From Pseudomonas viridiflava (GTDB taxonomy: Bacteria > Pseudomonadota > Gammaproteobacteria > Pseudomonadales > Pseudomonadaceae), in the NCBI RefSeq assembly GCF_001642795.1, contig NZ_LKEH01000047.1, positions 132,285-196,284 on the forward strand: DNA of 64,000 nt, written 5' to 3'. The position numbers and the translations under genes are program-made. The notes beneath the pieces were generated by a model that had not been told where the DNA came from, did not search any database, and saw only the letters and a program-made list of their open reading frames with translations. Below, in pieces: positions 42,839-52,233 of this stretch. Each line of letters starts with the position of its first letter. Within the stretch, counting starts at the first letter, position 1.

Positions 42839-44530
42839 ATGACCAACACTTCGCGACCTTTGTATATTTCCTACGCAGGACCTTCACTGCTGGAAATGCC
42901 CCTGCTGAACAAGGGCAGTGCCTTTACCCCGCAAGAGCGGGTCGAATTCAATTTGATCGGGCTGCTGCCGCAGAACGTAGAGACGATCGAAGAGCAAGTC
43001 ACCCGGGTCTTCAGTCAGTACAAGCAATGTGCGACCGATCTGGACAAACATATTTACCTGCGCTCGATTCAGGACAACAACGAAACGTTGTTCTTCCGGC
43101 TGCTGGACTCGCACCTGGACGAAATGCTGCCGATCATTTACACCCCGACGGTCGGCCAGGCGTGCCAGGAATTCTCCAAGATCTACCGCACGCACCGCGG
43201 TCTGTTCATCTCCTACCCTGAACGCGACCGCATCGACGATATCCTGCGCAGCGCCACCAAGGACCGCATCAAGATTATCGTGGTTACCGACAGCGAGCGC
43301 ATTCTTGGCCTGGGCGATCAGGGCATCGGCGGCATGGGCATCCCGATCGGCAAGCTGTCGCTGTACACCGCCTGCGGTGGCATAAGCCCGGCCTACACCT
43401 TGCCGATCGTGCTCGATGTGGGCACCAACAATCGCGAACTACTCGACGACCCGATGTACATGGGCTGGCGTCACGAGCGCGTGTCGGGCAAGGAGTACGA
43501 AGACTTCATCGCCCTCTTCATCGATGCTGTCCAGCGTCGCTGGCCGGACGTGCTGTTGCAGTTCGAAGACTTTGCCCAGTCCAACGCCATGCCGTTGCTG
43601 GAGAAATACCGCGACGAGCTCTGCTGCTTCAACGACGACATCCAGGGCACCGCATCGGTCGCCGTGGGCACCTTGCTGGCGGCCTGCAAGGCCAAGGGCG
43701 AAACCCTCGGGCAGCAGAAAGTCGTGTTCGTCGGTGCAGGTTCCGCCGGTTGCGGGATCGCCGAGCACATCATTGCGGCGATGCAGATCGAAGGCCTGAG
43801 CGAAAGCGAAGCCCGTCAGCGTATCTTCATGGTCGATCGCTTTGGTTTGTTGACCGATGGCATGGACAATCTGCTGGACTTCCAGAAGCGTCTGGCGCAG
43901 AAGACGGCCGACGTGTCTGGCTGGATCTCGGGCTCCGACGCGTTCCCGACGCTGCTCGACGTGGTCACCCACGCTGGCGCCACCGTATTGATCGGTGTGT
44001 CGGGCCAGCGGGGTCTGTTCACCGAGCAGGTCATTCGCGAGGTACACAAGCACTGCGCCAAACCGCTGGTGATGCCCCTGTCGAACCCGACCTCCAAGGT
44101 CGAAGCCACGCCGGAAGAAATCCTGCGTTGGACCGACGGCAATGCACTGGTCGCCACCGGCAGTCCATTCGCTCCGGTCGAGATCAACGGACGCACCGTG
44201 CATATCGCACAGTGCAACAACTCTTACATCTTCCCTGGCATCGGTCTGGGCGTAGTGGCCTGTAAAGCCACGCGCATCACCGATCGCATGTTGATGGCAG
44301 CGTCCAACGCATTGGCCGAATGCTCGCCGATGGTGACAGGGCAGGGCGACGCGGTGCTGCCGCCGCTCAAGGAAATCCAGCAGGTCAGCCGCAAGATCGC
44401 GCTGGCAGTCGCCAAAGAGGCTCAGGCTGAAGGGCTGGCGCTGGAAACCACCGAAGAGGTGTTGCTGGCCTCTATCGAACGCAACTTCTGGCTGCCGGAC
44501 TACCGGGCCTATCGCCGCCGTTCGGTCTGA
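42839..44530 (+). CDS. maeA: NAD-dependent malic enzyme
   Basis: A 563-residue enzyme decarboxylating malate to pyruvate with NAD. YTPTVGQACQEFS, RGLFISY and VVTDSERILGLGDQG are malic-enzyme signatures, and VFVGAGSAGCGIAEH is the Rossmann nucleotide motif. The start at MTNTSRPLY is chosen within a longer frame. The size fits the NAD-preferring (SfcA-type) form rather than MaeB. A strong terminator follows. Confidence 0.95.
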   Translation: MTNTSRPLYISYAGPSLLEMPLLNKGSAFTPQERVEFNLIGLLPQNVETIEEQVTRVFSQYKQCATDLDKHIYLRSIQDNNETLFFRLLDSHLDEMLPIIYTPTVGQACQEFSKIYRTHRGLFISYPERDRIDDILRSATKDRIKIIVVTDSERILGLGDQGIGGMGIPIGKLSLYTACGGISPAYTLPIVLDVGTNNRELLDDPMYMGWRHERVSGKEYEDFIALFIDAVQRRWPDVLLQFEDFAQSNAMPLLEKYRDELCCFNDDIQGTASVAVGTLLAACKAKGETLGQQKVVFVGAGSAGCGIAEHIIAAMQIEGLSESEARQRIFMVDRFGLLTDGMDNLLDFQKRLAQKTADVSGWISGSDAFPTLLDVVTHAGATVLIGVSGQRGLFTEQVIREVHKHCAKPLVMPLSNPTSKVEATPEEILRWTDGNALVATGSPFAPVEINGRTVHIAQCNNSYIFPGIGLGVVACKATRITDRMLMAASNALAECSPMVTGQGDAVLPPLKEIQQVSRKIALAVAKEAQAEGLALETTEEVLLASIERNFWLPDYRAYRRRSV

Positions 44531-44550
44531 TTGACTGGAAAGTGTCAACT

Positions 44551-44586
44551 ACGCCCCCGCAAGCCTGCTTGCGGGGGCGTTTTTTT
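44551..44586 (+). terminator. Rho-independent terminator of maeA
   Basis: A 13-bp perfect GC-rich stem (44551-44563 with 44568-44580, 4-nt loop) is followed by a run of T. Confidence 0.95.
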
Positions 44587-44769
44587 ATGAGGGTAATCAG
44601 CGGTTTGCCTGAATCCTGCCTGTCTCGCCGTGAAATAAACTTAATCCAACCGGGCGTTCGCACACTTTTCACATAAAATTGATAGGGCGCTGCTTACAGT
44701 CCGCCCGACCGGGGAAGTTGGCGGGCTCAGGTATCACCCGGTACATATCAATCAAATAAGCAGAGTGCG

Positions 44770-46410
44770 ATGTCGAAAATCAGAAGTGTCAGACCAGAGG
44801 CCGTCACATTACTGGCCAGCGTTTTTTTACTGTCGTTCTTCAATCTCAATCTCTGGCAGCATCTGATTGCAATCACCAGTTCTGACACTAAAGGCATCGC
44901 AATGCGCGTGGCCTTCGTCGTCATGCTCTTCTGTGTGTTCAATATATGCCTGACGCTGGTGGCGTTCAGACGCGTCTTGAAACCTGTGCTGATTCTCATG
45001 TTCATGATCAGCGCGGGCGTCGCCTACTTCATGACTGAATACGGTGTGATGATCGACGCGGGCATGTTTCGCAACTTTGCCGAAACCAATGTCACCGAGG
45101 TACAGGGCCTGCTGTCTCTCAAGCTGATTGGCTACATCCTTTTACTGGGCATCCTGCCGTCCCTGCTGTTGTGGAAAACCCCGATCAATTACCGCCGCTG
45201 GCACCGTGAACTGTTCAGCAAACTGGTCGTGGGCGTCGTCTGCAGTCTCGCCATCGGGGGGGCTGCACTGGCCAACTACCAAGGGCTTTCTTCACTGTTT
45301 CGCAACCATCATGAGCTGCGCCTGATGGTGGTGCCCAGCAACTATATTGGCGCATCGGTGGGCTATCTGAATGAGCAGGTCATGTCTGCCCGACGGCCAT
45401 TCGTGAAGCTCGGCGAGGACGCGAAGCGCTCTGCAGAAATGGCCGCGCATACCCGCAAGTCACTGACCGTACTGGTGGTCGGTGAAAGTGCCAGGGCCGA
45501 AAACTTCGGCATCCTGGGTTATGGGCGAAATACCACACCCAACCTGAGCAACGAGCGCGACCTCGTGGCGTTTACCGACGTGTATTCGTGCGGCACCGAA
45601 ACGGCTGTGTCAGTGCCGTGCATGTTTTCCAATATGGGGCGCAAGGATTACGACGGCACCAAGGCCCACAATCAGGAAGGGCTGCTGGATGTGCTCCAGC
45701 GCGCCGGCATCCAGGTGGTGTGGCGCGACAATCAGGCCGGCTGCAAAGGCACCTGCGATCGTGTCGCCTTTCAGGATGTCAGCAACCTGAAGGACCCGCT
45801 GCTGTGCAATAACCACGAATGCCGCGACGAGATTCTGCTGCAGGGCCTGGAAGGCTTCATCAACAGTCTGGACAAGGATACGGTGCTGGTCCTGCACCAG
45901 ATGGGTAGTCACGGGCCGGAATACTACAAGCGCTATCCGAAGGAATATGAAAAATTCACGCCGGTGTGTGAAAGCAACGCGCTGAACAACTGCAGCCGCG
46001 ACAGTATCGTCAACGGCTACGACAACACGCTGCTGTACACCGACCACGTGCTGTCGAAACTGATCGATGTATTGCGCGCTCATCAGGACAAGGTCGACAC
46101 AGCGATGATCTACCTGTCCGACCACGGCGAATCGCTGGGCGAGTACAACCTGTTTCTGCACGGCACGCCGTATCTGCTGGCGCCTGACCAGCAAAAACAT
46201 GTGCCCATGCTCATCTGGCTGTCGGAAAGCTACCAGCGTTCTTACGCGGTCACGCCACAATGCCTGGCCAAGGAACGCGATACGCCGCTCAGCCAGGACA
46301 ATCTCTTTCATTCCATGTTGGGCCTGTTGAAAGTCGACACCAAGGTCTACAACCCCGCGCTGGACCTGTTTGCCGGTTGCCGCAGCGAGGTGGCAGCCAG
46401 CGCTCAATGA
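44770..46410 (+). CDS. eptA: Lipid A phosphoethanolamine transferase EptA
   Basis: A 546-residue inner-membrane enzyme adding phosphoethanolamine to lipid A, lowering sensitivity to cationic peptides. Five hydrophobic segments occupy about residues 10-180. The periplasmic sulfatase-fold domain has VLVVGESARAENFG, the nucleophile Thr in SCGTETAVSVPCMFS, and DHGESLGEYNLFLHG. Multiple cysteine pairs form disulfides. No PmrAB or ColRS two-component genes lie beside it. Confidence 0.93.
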   Translation: MSKIRSVRPEAVTLLASVFLLSFFNLNLWQHLIAITSSDTKGIAMRVAFVVMLFCVFNICLTLVAFRRVLKPVLILMFMISAGVAYFMTEYGVMIDAGMFRNFAETNVTEVQGLLSLKLIGYILLLGILPSLLLWKTPINYRRWHRELFSKLVVGVVCSLAIGGAALANYQGLSSLFRNHHELRLMVVPSNYIGASVGYLNEQVMSARRPFVKLGEDAKRSAEMAAHTRKSLTVLVVGESARAENFGILGYGRNTTPNLSNERDLVAFTDVYSCGTETAVSVPCMFSNMGRKDYDGTKAHNQEGLLDVLQRAGIQVVWRDNQAGCKGTCDRVAFQDVSNLKDPLLCNNHECRDEILLQGLEGFINSLDKDTVLVLHQMGSHGPEYYKRYPKEYEKFTPVCESNALNNCSRDSIVNGYDNTLLYTDHVLSKLIDVLRAHQDKVDTAMIYLSDHGESLGEYNLFLHGTPYLLAPDQQKHVPMLIWLSESYQRSYAVTPQCLAKERDTPLSQDNLFHSMLGLLKVDTKVYNPALDLFAGCRSEVAASAQ

Positions 46411-46551
46411 GGCTGATCACTGCGCAGGCAGCCTCGGGTTTGCGGCATTACTGCAATCATTTTCATCAAGATGCGCATGACCGGGACGACAGATGCGCGA
46501 TAACACCCGGCGGCGATATATACTGCGCGCCATTGTTCAAGGGAGAGCCGT

Positions 46552-47685
46552 GTGGCCATCGATATTCACTGGATTCGCGACGACGACAGCCTCGCCCTGC
46601 ATTGCGCTCAGTGGCAGACTCTGCCGTTCGTTGCGCTCGACACCGAATTCATGCGGGTCGACACTTTTTACCCCATTGCTGCCTTGCTGCAGATCGGCGA
46701 CGGTTCGCGTGCCTGGCTGATTGATCCGTTATTGATCAACGACTGGACGCCGCTGTCTGCGCTGCTTGAGAACCCTGACGTCATCAAGGTCGTTCACGCG
46801 TGCAGCGAAGACCTCGAGGTGCTGTTGCGCCTGACCGGCAGCCTGCCGGTTCCGCTGTTCGACACCCAGCTGGCAGCCGCCTACCTGAACCTCGGGTTTT
46901 CCATGGGCTACTCGCGTCTGGTCCAGGAGGTCCTCAACATCGACCTGCCCAAGGGCGAGACCCGTTCGGACTGGCTGCAGCGTCCGCTTTCCGAGACCCA
47001 GATCAGTTATGCCGCCGAAGATGCGGTGCACCTTGCCGAGCTGTTCACGATCCTGCGTCCGCGTCTTTCCGACGAGAAGTTCGCGTGGCTGCTCGAGGAT
47101 GGCGCGGAGCTGGTTGCCAACCTGCGTCGTGAAATCGATCCTTATGAGGTCTATCGCGAAGCCAAGCTGGCCTGGAAGCTGTCCCGTGCCCAGTTGGCAG
47201 TATTGCGTGGCTTGTGTGCCTGGCGCGAAGTGCAGGCCCGTGCCCGCAACGTGCCGCGCAACCGCATCGTGCGTGAGCACTCGCTCTGGCCGCTGGCCAA
47301 GACCCAGCCGGATAACCTCGGCGCGCTGGCCCGCATCGAAGACATGCACCCGCGCACCGTGCGTCAGGATGGCGAATTCCTGCTCGAACTGATCAAGACC
47401 GCCGCCAGCGTGCCGCCCGAAGAGTGGCCACAGGCGTTGCCCGAGCCTCTGCCTGTCGATGCTGCCGGTTCGCTCAAGCGTCTGCGTGCCATTGGCCAGG
47501 AGTTCGCCGAACGACTGGACATGGCGCCCGAGCTGATGCTGCGCAAGAAGACCCTCGAAGCGCTGCTCAAGAGCGGTTACCCCGATGGTCCTTACCAATT
47601 GCCTGATTCGCTGCGTGGCTGGCGTCGCGAACTGATGGGCCAGGCGCTGCTCGACAGCCTGGCAACGCCGGGAGAACAGCCTTGA
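46552..47685 (+). CDS. rnd: Ribonuclease D
   Basis: A 377-residue 3'-5' exoribonuclease trimming tRNA and stable RNA. The DEDD motifs are in VALDTEFMR (Exo I), HACSEDLEVL (Exo II) and YAAEDAVHL (Exo III), followed by HRDC domains. The start is GTG with GGGAG upstream. Its stop overlaps the start of ycgL. Confidence 0.95.
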   Translation: MAIDIHWIRDDDSLALHCAQWQTLPFVALDTEFMRVDTFYPIAALLQIGDGSRAWLIDPLLINDWTPLSALLENPDVIKVVHACSEDLEVLLRLTGSLPVPLFDTQLAAAYLNLGFSMGYSRLVQEVLNIDLPKGETRSDWLQRPLSETQISYAAEDAVHLAELFTILRPRLSDEKFAWLLEDGAELVANLRREIDPYEVYREAKLAWKLSRAQLAVLRGLCAWREVQARARNVPRNRIVREHSLWPLAKTQPDNLGALARIEDMHPRTVRQDGEFLLELIKTAASVPPEEWPQALPEPLPVDAAGSLKRLRAIGQEFAERLDMAPELMLRKKTLEALLKSGYPDGPYQLPDSLRGWRRELMGQALLDSLATPGEQP

Positions 47686-47975
47686 AGCGTATCTGCTCGA
47701 TCTACCGCAGTCCGAAAAAGAATGAAATGTACCTGTATGTCCTGAAAAGCGACGTGCTCAAGCGTGTACCGCCAGAGTTGCTGGCGGCGTTCGGCACGCC
47801 GTATCACGCGTTTGATCTGGTGCTCAGCCCCGAGCGGGCGCTGGCGCGTGAGGACATCCACAAGGTGCTGGAAAACCTCGACGCTCAGGGTTATCACTTG
47901 CAGATGCCACCGGCCGAAGACGAGTACATCGAGCATCTGCCCGAAGAGCTGCTGCGTCGCAACGATCCGATGTGA
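47682..47975 (+). CDS. ycgL: YcgL domain protein
   Basis: A 97-residue small cytoplasmic protein of the YcgL family. The start is a TTG that overlaps the rnd TGA (translation coupling) with GGGAGAA upstream. KNEMYLYV and FDLVLSPERALARED are typical. The function is unknown. Cotranscription with rnd is normal in pseudomonads. Confidence 0.9.
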   Translation: MKRICSIYRSPKKNEMYLYVLKSDVLKRVPPELLAAFGTPYHAFDLVLSPERALAREDIHKVLENLDAQGYHLQMPPAEDEYIEHLPEELLRRNDPM

Positions 47976-48045
47976 TCGGTCTCCACGTTTGAAGCGGCCC
48001 GCGTCTGGCGTGGGTCGTCTGTCCCGTTTTTAAGGTTTCTGAAGC

Positions 48046-48927
48046 ATGCGCGTCCTGATTGCCGAGCACGATTACCCCCTTTACACCCAGTTGCTGCGCA
48101 AGGCTGCGCCTGATCTGGAAGTCCTGAGCAGCGGCGATTCGGCTGAGCTGTCCCGCATGGCCAGCGACTGTCCGGTCTGGCTGGGACAGCCCGATCTGAT
48201 GGCCAACCTGCTGCGCCAGGGGCACAAACCCCAGTGGCTGCAATCCACTTGGGCGGGCATCACGCCGCTGCTGATCCCGGGCCTTTCCCGTGACTATCGC
48301 CTGACCCGTGCCGTTGGGATCTTCGGGCAGGTCATGGCCGAGTTTGTGCTGACGTACATGCTCGGTCACGAGCGTGAAGTGCTGGCGCGTCTGATGAGTC
48401 AGGTTGAACGCAAGTGGGACAATCGTCCGGGCCAGAGCCTGGCCGAGTTTCTGGTGCCGTTCGGTGTGCAGGTGTTCGGTGTGGCCTCCGAGGCGCGTAC
48501 CCAGGCGCCTTTTGTCGAGGTGTCGGCGCTGACCGATATCGACAATCTGGTTGGCGACATGGATTACGTCATCAACCTGCTGCCCAATACGCCTGACACT
48601 CAGGACCTGTATGACGCCAAGCTGTTTGCCAGCTTCAAGCCCACCGCGTTGTTCCTCAACGTCGGACGTGGCGCAGCCGTGGTCGATGCCGATCTGGTCG
48701 AAGCCCTGAAAGAAGGGCATCTGGCGGGGGCTGTGATTGACGTCTGCCGGCAGGAGCCGTTGCCCCAGCGTCATCCGTTCTGGACGGCCTATGGCCTGCT
48801 GTTGACCGGACACAGCTCCGCACCGACATCACCGGTGGCCATGACCGACCTGTTCGTCGAAAACCTGAAAGCGTTCAACGCCGGTGAGGCGTTGCGCGGG
48901 GAAGTGGATTTTTCACGCGGGTATTGA
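48046..48927 (+). CDS. D-2-hydroxyacid dehydrogenase lacking the NAD-binding glycine loop
   Basis: A 293-residue member of the D-isomer hydroxyacid dehydrogenases (GhrA-like). The N-terminal catalytic part and the C-terminal VGRGAAVVDADLVEAL, VIDVCRQEPLP and the HSSAP histidine are present. Between RKWDNRPGQSLA and EFLVPFGVQVFG the Rossmann strand and GxGxxG loop are missing, while the frame is kept. Normal relatives are about 310 residues, so roughly 17 are gone. It is probably unable to bind NAD(P) and so inactive, unless the sequence carries an error. Start and ribosome site look normal. Confidence 0.8.
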   Translation: MRVLIAEHDYPLYTQLLRKAAPDLEVLSSGDSAELSRMASDCPVWLGQPDLMANLLRQGHKPQWLQSTWAGITPLLIPGLSRDYRLTRAVGIFGQVMAEFVLTYMLGHEREVLARLMSQVERKWDNRPGQSLAEFLVPFGVQVFGVASEARTQAPFVEVSALTDIDNLVGDMDYVINLLPNTPDTQDLYDAKLFASFKPTALFLNVGRGAAVVDADLVEALKEGHLAGAVIDVCRQEPLPQRHPFWTAYGLLLTGHSSAPTSPVAMTDLFVENLKAFNAGEALRGEVDFSRGY

Positions 48928-48943
48928 TGGACTTGAGTCTGAT

Positions 48944-49028
48944 GTGGGAGGCGGCTTGCCGGCGATAGCGTCAGACCAGTCAATGAACGTCGACTGAAAA
49001 AATGCATCGCCGGCAAGCCGCCTCCCAC
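48944..49028. repeat. REPIN (paired REP palindromes)
   Basis: Two 23-bp sequences (48944-48966 and 49006-49028), GTGGGAGGCGGCTTGCCGGCGAT and its exact reverse complement, flank a 39-bp spacer. This head-to-head layout is the mobile REPIN form known in pseudomonads, here between convergent genes. Confidence 0.9.
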
Positions 49029-49071
49029 GGTCCGGTGTTTGCTACGAGATAGCTTCACATCCGGACGCGTA

Positions 49072-49665
49072 TTACAGCGAAAAATCACCTTCTGCCACCA
49101 GCTGTGCAACCGGCAGGCGTGGGCTTGGGGTTTCGCGGCCTTGCAGGTATTCCGGCAGGGTCGACTTGTCGCCCAGTTTGCCTACTGCAACGGCAGCATG
49201 CAGGGCATAACCTTCGGGGATTTTCAATTCCTTGCGGGTCAGATCCTGATCAAACCCGGCCATGCCGTGGGTGTGCCAGCCGCTCAGGCTGGCCTGCAGC
49301 GCCAGATAACCCCACGCAGAACCAGTGTCGAAGGTGTGCCACAGCGCCGGGCCTTCTTCGGTCGCGCCGGGTGCGGTAAAGGTGGTCTTGGAGATGACAA
49401 TCACCAGTGCCGAAGCATGCTGTGCCCAACCGCGGTTGAACTCGTTCAGCAGGGTCAGGAAACGCTCCCAGTTCGGCGTATCGCGACGCGCGTACAGAAA
49501 CCGCCACGGCTGCGAGTTGTAGGCCGAAGGTGCCCAGCGTGCGGCTTCGAAAAAGCTCAGCAGGGTTTCCTCGGGAATGCTTTCGCCGGTAAAGGCGCGG
49601 GGCGACCAGCGCTCGGTGAATTGCGGGTCGATGGCATGTTCTGCGACGCGAGAGTTTGTGCTCAT
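49072..49665 (-). CDS. Nitroreductase family protein
   Basis: A 197-residue FMN-dependent oxidoreductase. RWSPRAFTGESIPEETLLSF is the N-terminal FMN contact, and ARWAPSAYNSQPWRFLYA the second. The start at MSTNSRVAE is preferred within a longer open frame. It probably reduces nitro compounds, quinones or similar. It is divergent from the YcgN gene. Confidence 0.9.
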   Translation of the reverse strand: MSTNSRVAEHAIDPQFTERWSPRAFTGESIPEETLLSFFEAARWAPSAYNSQPWRFLYARRDTPNWERFLTLLNEFNRGWAQHASALVIVISKTTFTAPGATEEGPALWHTFDTGSAWGYLALQASLSGWHTHGMAGFDQDLTRKELKIPEGYALHAAVAVGKLGDKSTLPEYLQGRETPSPRLPVAQLVAEGDFSL

Positions 49666-49877
49666 GAGAGTCCTGTAGAAGAGAAGGGCAAAGGGAGCGT
49701 GACTCGATGGGCCGTTGTCGGCAGGCATCGCGTAGGCGCATTGAAAGCGCTCTAACGCTACTGTTTTGCCTTCCTGCTGACAAGGGCTTCGCTACCGGCA
49801 GTCGCAAGTGCTTGGCCCGCACTCGATGTGCCACTAGACTGGCGGCCTTTTCCACAGCCGATACCGTTGTCCGAACC

Positions 49878-50327
49878 ATGGCCGCCAAAGTTGAACCCTT
49901 CTGGATCCGCAAGACCCTCGACCAGCTCGACAGCACCGAGTGGGAGTCGTTGTGCGATGGCTGCGGATTGTGCTGCCTGCAAAAGCTGGAAGATGAAGAA
50001 GACAATAGCGTGTATTACACGCGTATCGCCTGCAAGCTGCTGGACCTGAAGACCTGCCAGTGTTCGGACTACGAAAACCGCCGTGCTTCGGTGCCGGACT
50101 GTATTCAGCTCACGCCCGGTCAGGCAGATGAATTCAAATGGTTACCGCCGACCTGTGGCTATCGGCTGGTGAGCGAGGGCAAGGACTTGCCGCTCTGGCA
50201 TCACTTGGTATGCGGTGATCGCGATGCGGTGCATCACGAGCGTATCTCCCAGTCAGGACGCATGCTCAGTGAGTTGAGCGTGGCCGAGGACGACTGGGAG
50301 GATCACCTGATCTTTCGTGCGGGCTGA
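49878..50327 (+). CDS. YcgN-family cysteine cluster protein
   Basis: A 149-residue protein with a CDGCGLCCLQK cysteine cluster and further cysteines at CKLLDLKTCQC and PDC, the pattern of the YcgN/YkgJ zinc- or iron-binding family. The start at MAAKVEPFW is chosen over a longer frame. Function unknown. Confidence 0.88.
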   Translation: MAAKVEPFWIRKTLDQLDSTEWESLCDGCGLCCLQKLEDEEDNSVYYTRIACKLLDLKTCQCSDYENRRASVPDCIQLTPGQADEFKWLPPTCGYRLVSEGKDLPLWHHLVCGDRDAVHHERISQSGRMLSELSVAEDDWEDHLIFRAG

Positions 50328-50331
50328 GTGA

Positions 50332-50712
50332 TCAGACGCCGGACTTGGGCTCGGTGAGTGCGTCGATGCCGTTGACGGTCGCGGTTTTCACGGCTTTCTC
50401 GGCATTGGCTTGCAGCTCGCTCAGCTCTGCGCCGGCACGTTCGATGGTGGAGCGTGCGCTTTGCAGGTCGCTGCGACCTTTTTCCATCAGGCTCTTGGCC
50501 GAACAGTGACCGGTGATGCCACGTGCCAGAACCGCGCCGCCAATGGCCAGTTGAATTAGACCCAGGAATCCGCCGCGACGCACGCCTTTACCCATCATCA
50601 GGACGCCGCCTGCCAGCGAGCCGATACGCTCCCAGCCCTGGACGTTCTGATCGGGATGCGGCTGAAACGGCTCGGGTGTGTCGATACGCTCGATAATCGG
50701 GGTGTCGCGCAT
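50332..50712 (-). CDS. YgaP-like membrane-associated protein (DUF2892)
   Basis: A 126-residue protein. A DUF2892-like region (about 26-68) has two short hydrophobic stretches with GWERIGSLAGGVLMMGKGVRRGG and LGLIQLAIGGAVLARGITGHC. A charged coiled-coil tail follows. It probably sits in the inner membrane. It is convergent with the YcgN gene, only 4 bp apart. Confidence 0.75.
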   Translation of the reverse strand: MRDTPIIERIDTPEPFQPHPDQNVQGWERIGSLAGGVLMMGKGVRRGGFLGLIQLAIGGAVLARGITGHCSAKSLMEKGRSDLQSARSTIERAGAELSELQANAEKAVKTATVNGIDALTEPKSGV

Positions 50713-50789
50713 GGTGGCTCTCCAGAGTGGTGTAAGTCGGTTCAGAGAAACTGACTGCCCGTCAGCGAGACTGGTTCAATGCTTTTGCT

Positions 50790-51290
50790 TCAACCTTCGC
50801 TGGACGGATCGACCTTCTCACGACCGAACTGCGGGCCGGAGCGGGTATTGATGCCCTTTGCCATGCGGTCATACAGCACGACATTGACCGTGGCGGCCAG
50901 ATTCATGCACCCCTCGGTGGGGATGTAGACCACGTCTTCGCACCAGTCACGAATGTCCTGATCCAGCGAACCGTCCTCCGGGCCGAAGATATACAGCGCC
51001 CGGTCAGGATGCGTGTACTCCGGCAGCGCCCTTGCACCTTCGACCAGCTCGACGGCCACCGGAATGCAGCCCAGCGGCAGAATGCTCTTGAGGTCTTCGA
51101 TGCCAATCAGCGGGATGTCCTGATGGATCTTCTTGGTGTCGGTGATGAAGTCCCGCGCCCGCTCGTAGCGCTTGCCGGTGTAGAACACCGAAGCCACGCC
51201 GTAGCAGCCAGCGGCGCGCATCACGGAGCCGACGTTTTCCGGGGACTTGGGGTTGTACAGACCGATGCAAGCATAACGTTTGTTGGCCAC
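50790..51290 (-). CDS. TrmH/SpoU-family RNA methyltransferase
   Basis: A 166-residue SPOUT methyltransferase. YNPKSPENVGSVMRAAGCYG is motif 1, FGPEDGSLDQ motif 2 and IPTEGCMNLAATVNVVLYD motif 3 of the knotted AdoMet site. The size matches small tRNA ribose methyltransferases (TrmL-like). The GTG at 51290 before ANKRYACIGL is the likely start; the frame runs open into the copB gene. The substrate is not known. Confidence 0.85.
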   Translation of the reverse strand: MANKRYACIGLYNPKSPENVGSVMRAAGCYGVASVFYTGKRYERARDFITDTKKIHQDIPLIGIEDLKSILPLGCIPVAVELVEGARALPEYTHPDRALYIFGPEDGSLDQDIRDWCEDVVYIPTEGCMNLAATVNVVLYDRMAKGINTRSGPQFGREKVDPSSEG

Positions 51291-51339
51291 GGGAAGGGTG
51301 CTCTGGGGAAAACCGCCGATTATACAAGACTGCCCGGCG

Positions 51340-52233
51340 TCAGAACCACATGCGTACCCCGACCACCAGCCGCGCGTCGTTGACGTCCTCACCTTCCTCT
51401 CGGGCATAGTCGGCCGTCTTGCCGTAGGTACGATTCCAGGTCACGCCGATGTAAGGCGCAAACTCCGGACGCAGTTCGTAACGCAGCCGCAGCCCGAGTT
51501 CAGTGCTCGAAAGGCCGGAGCCGATGCCGCGCTGCGGATCGTCCTTGCCATAGGCGTTGATTTCGGAAGTGGGCTGCAGGATCAGCTGATTGGTCAGCGT
51601 CAGGTCGTAATCGCCCTCAAGCCGTGCAGCGCTCTGGCCGGCTTCACCGAGAAAGGCGGTGGCCTGAACGTCGAGATCGGAAATCGCCGAGCCTTGCACG
51701 CCAAACGCCGCCCAGCTCTGTGGAGCGCCGGGTTTGAAATCCTGGCGCGCACCGACGACCACGTCCCACGACGAGGTGATAGCGTGTCCCCAAAGCGCCT
51801 GCAGTTCCGCTTCCTCGGTCTTGCCGTTCACGCGTTCGCCCTCCGAGCGAAGCACTAGCCTGTCGATGTCGCCACCAATCCAGCCCGACAGATCCCAGGC
51901 CAGCGCACTGCCGTCGTTTGCGTTCTGCCATTCCATCTTCTCGGCCAGAAAGTAGGAATTGATGGCTGCGTCGTGTACCTGATGCCCGTCGTGGCTGGTA
52001 TAGAGCGCCGCCCGGTCTGCATCGGTGATAGCCGGAATCGGCGTTCGACTCTGGTCGGGTGTGGATTGCACCGGTTGCGTTTCTGGCATGGCGTGACTGG
52101 AGTGATCCATCCCGTGGTCCATGCCCTGCATGTCAGCAGCGCTGGCCTGCGCCGTGAGAATCATGCCGAGGCCCATCAGCACCATCGGCAGGCGAGGGTG
52201 GCCCGGGACCTGGTTCAACATTTGAGTCTTCAT
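51340..52233 (-). CDS. copB: Copper resistance outer-membrane protein CopB
   Basis: A 297-residue protein with a signal peptide (residues 1-33) and a Met/His-rich start (MQGMDHGMDHSSHAM). The rest is a beta-barrel of the CopB/PcoB type, ending WF. Its ATG overlaps the copA stop by 4 bp. It sequesters or exports copper with CopA. copC and copD are not in this window. Confidence 0.92.
   Translation of the reverse strand: MKTQMLNQVPGHPRLPMVLMGLGMILTAQASAADMQGMDHGMDHSSHAMPETQPVQSTPDQSRTPIPAITDADRAALYTSHDGHQVHDAAINSYFLAEKMEWQNANDGSALAWDLSGWIGGDIDRLVLRSEGERVNGKTEEAELQALWGHAITSSWDVVVGARQDFKPGAPQSWAAFGVQGSAISDLDVQATAFLGEAGQSAARLEGDYDLTLTNQLILQPTSEINAYGKDDPQRGIGSGLSSTELGLRLRYELRPEFAPYIGVTWNRTYGKTADYAREEGEDVNDARLVVGVRMWF

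Noticed and set aside
43439..44548. A 369-codon open frame antisense to the malic enzyme gene
   Set aside because: It is a shadow of the coding strand with low-complexity His/Gln/Arg-rich composition.
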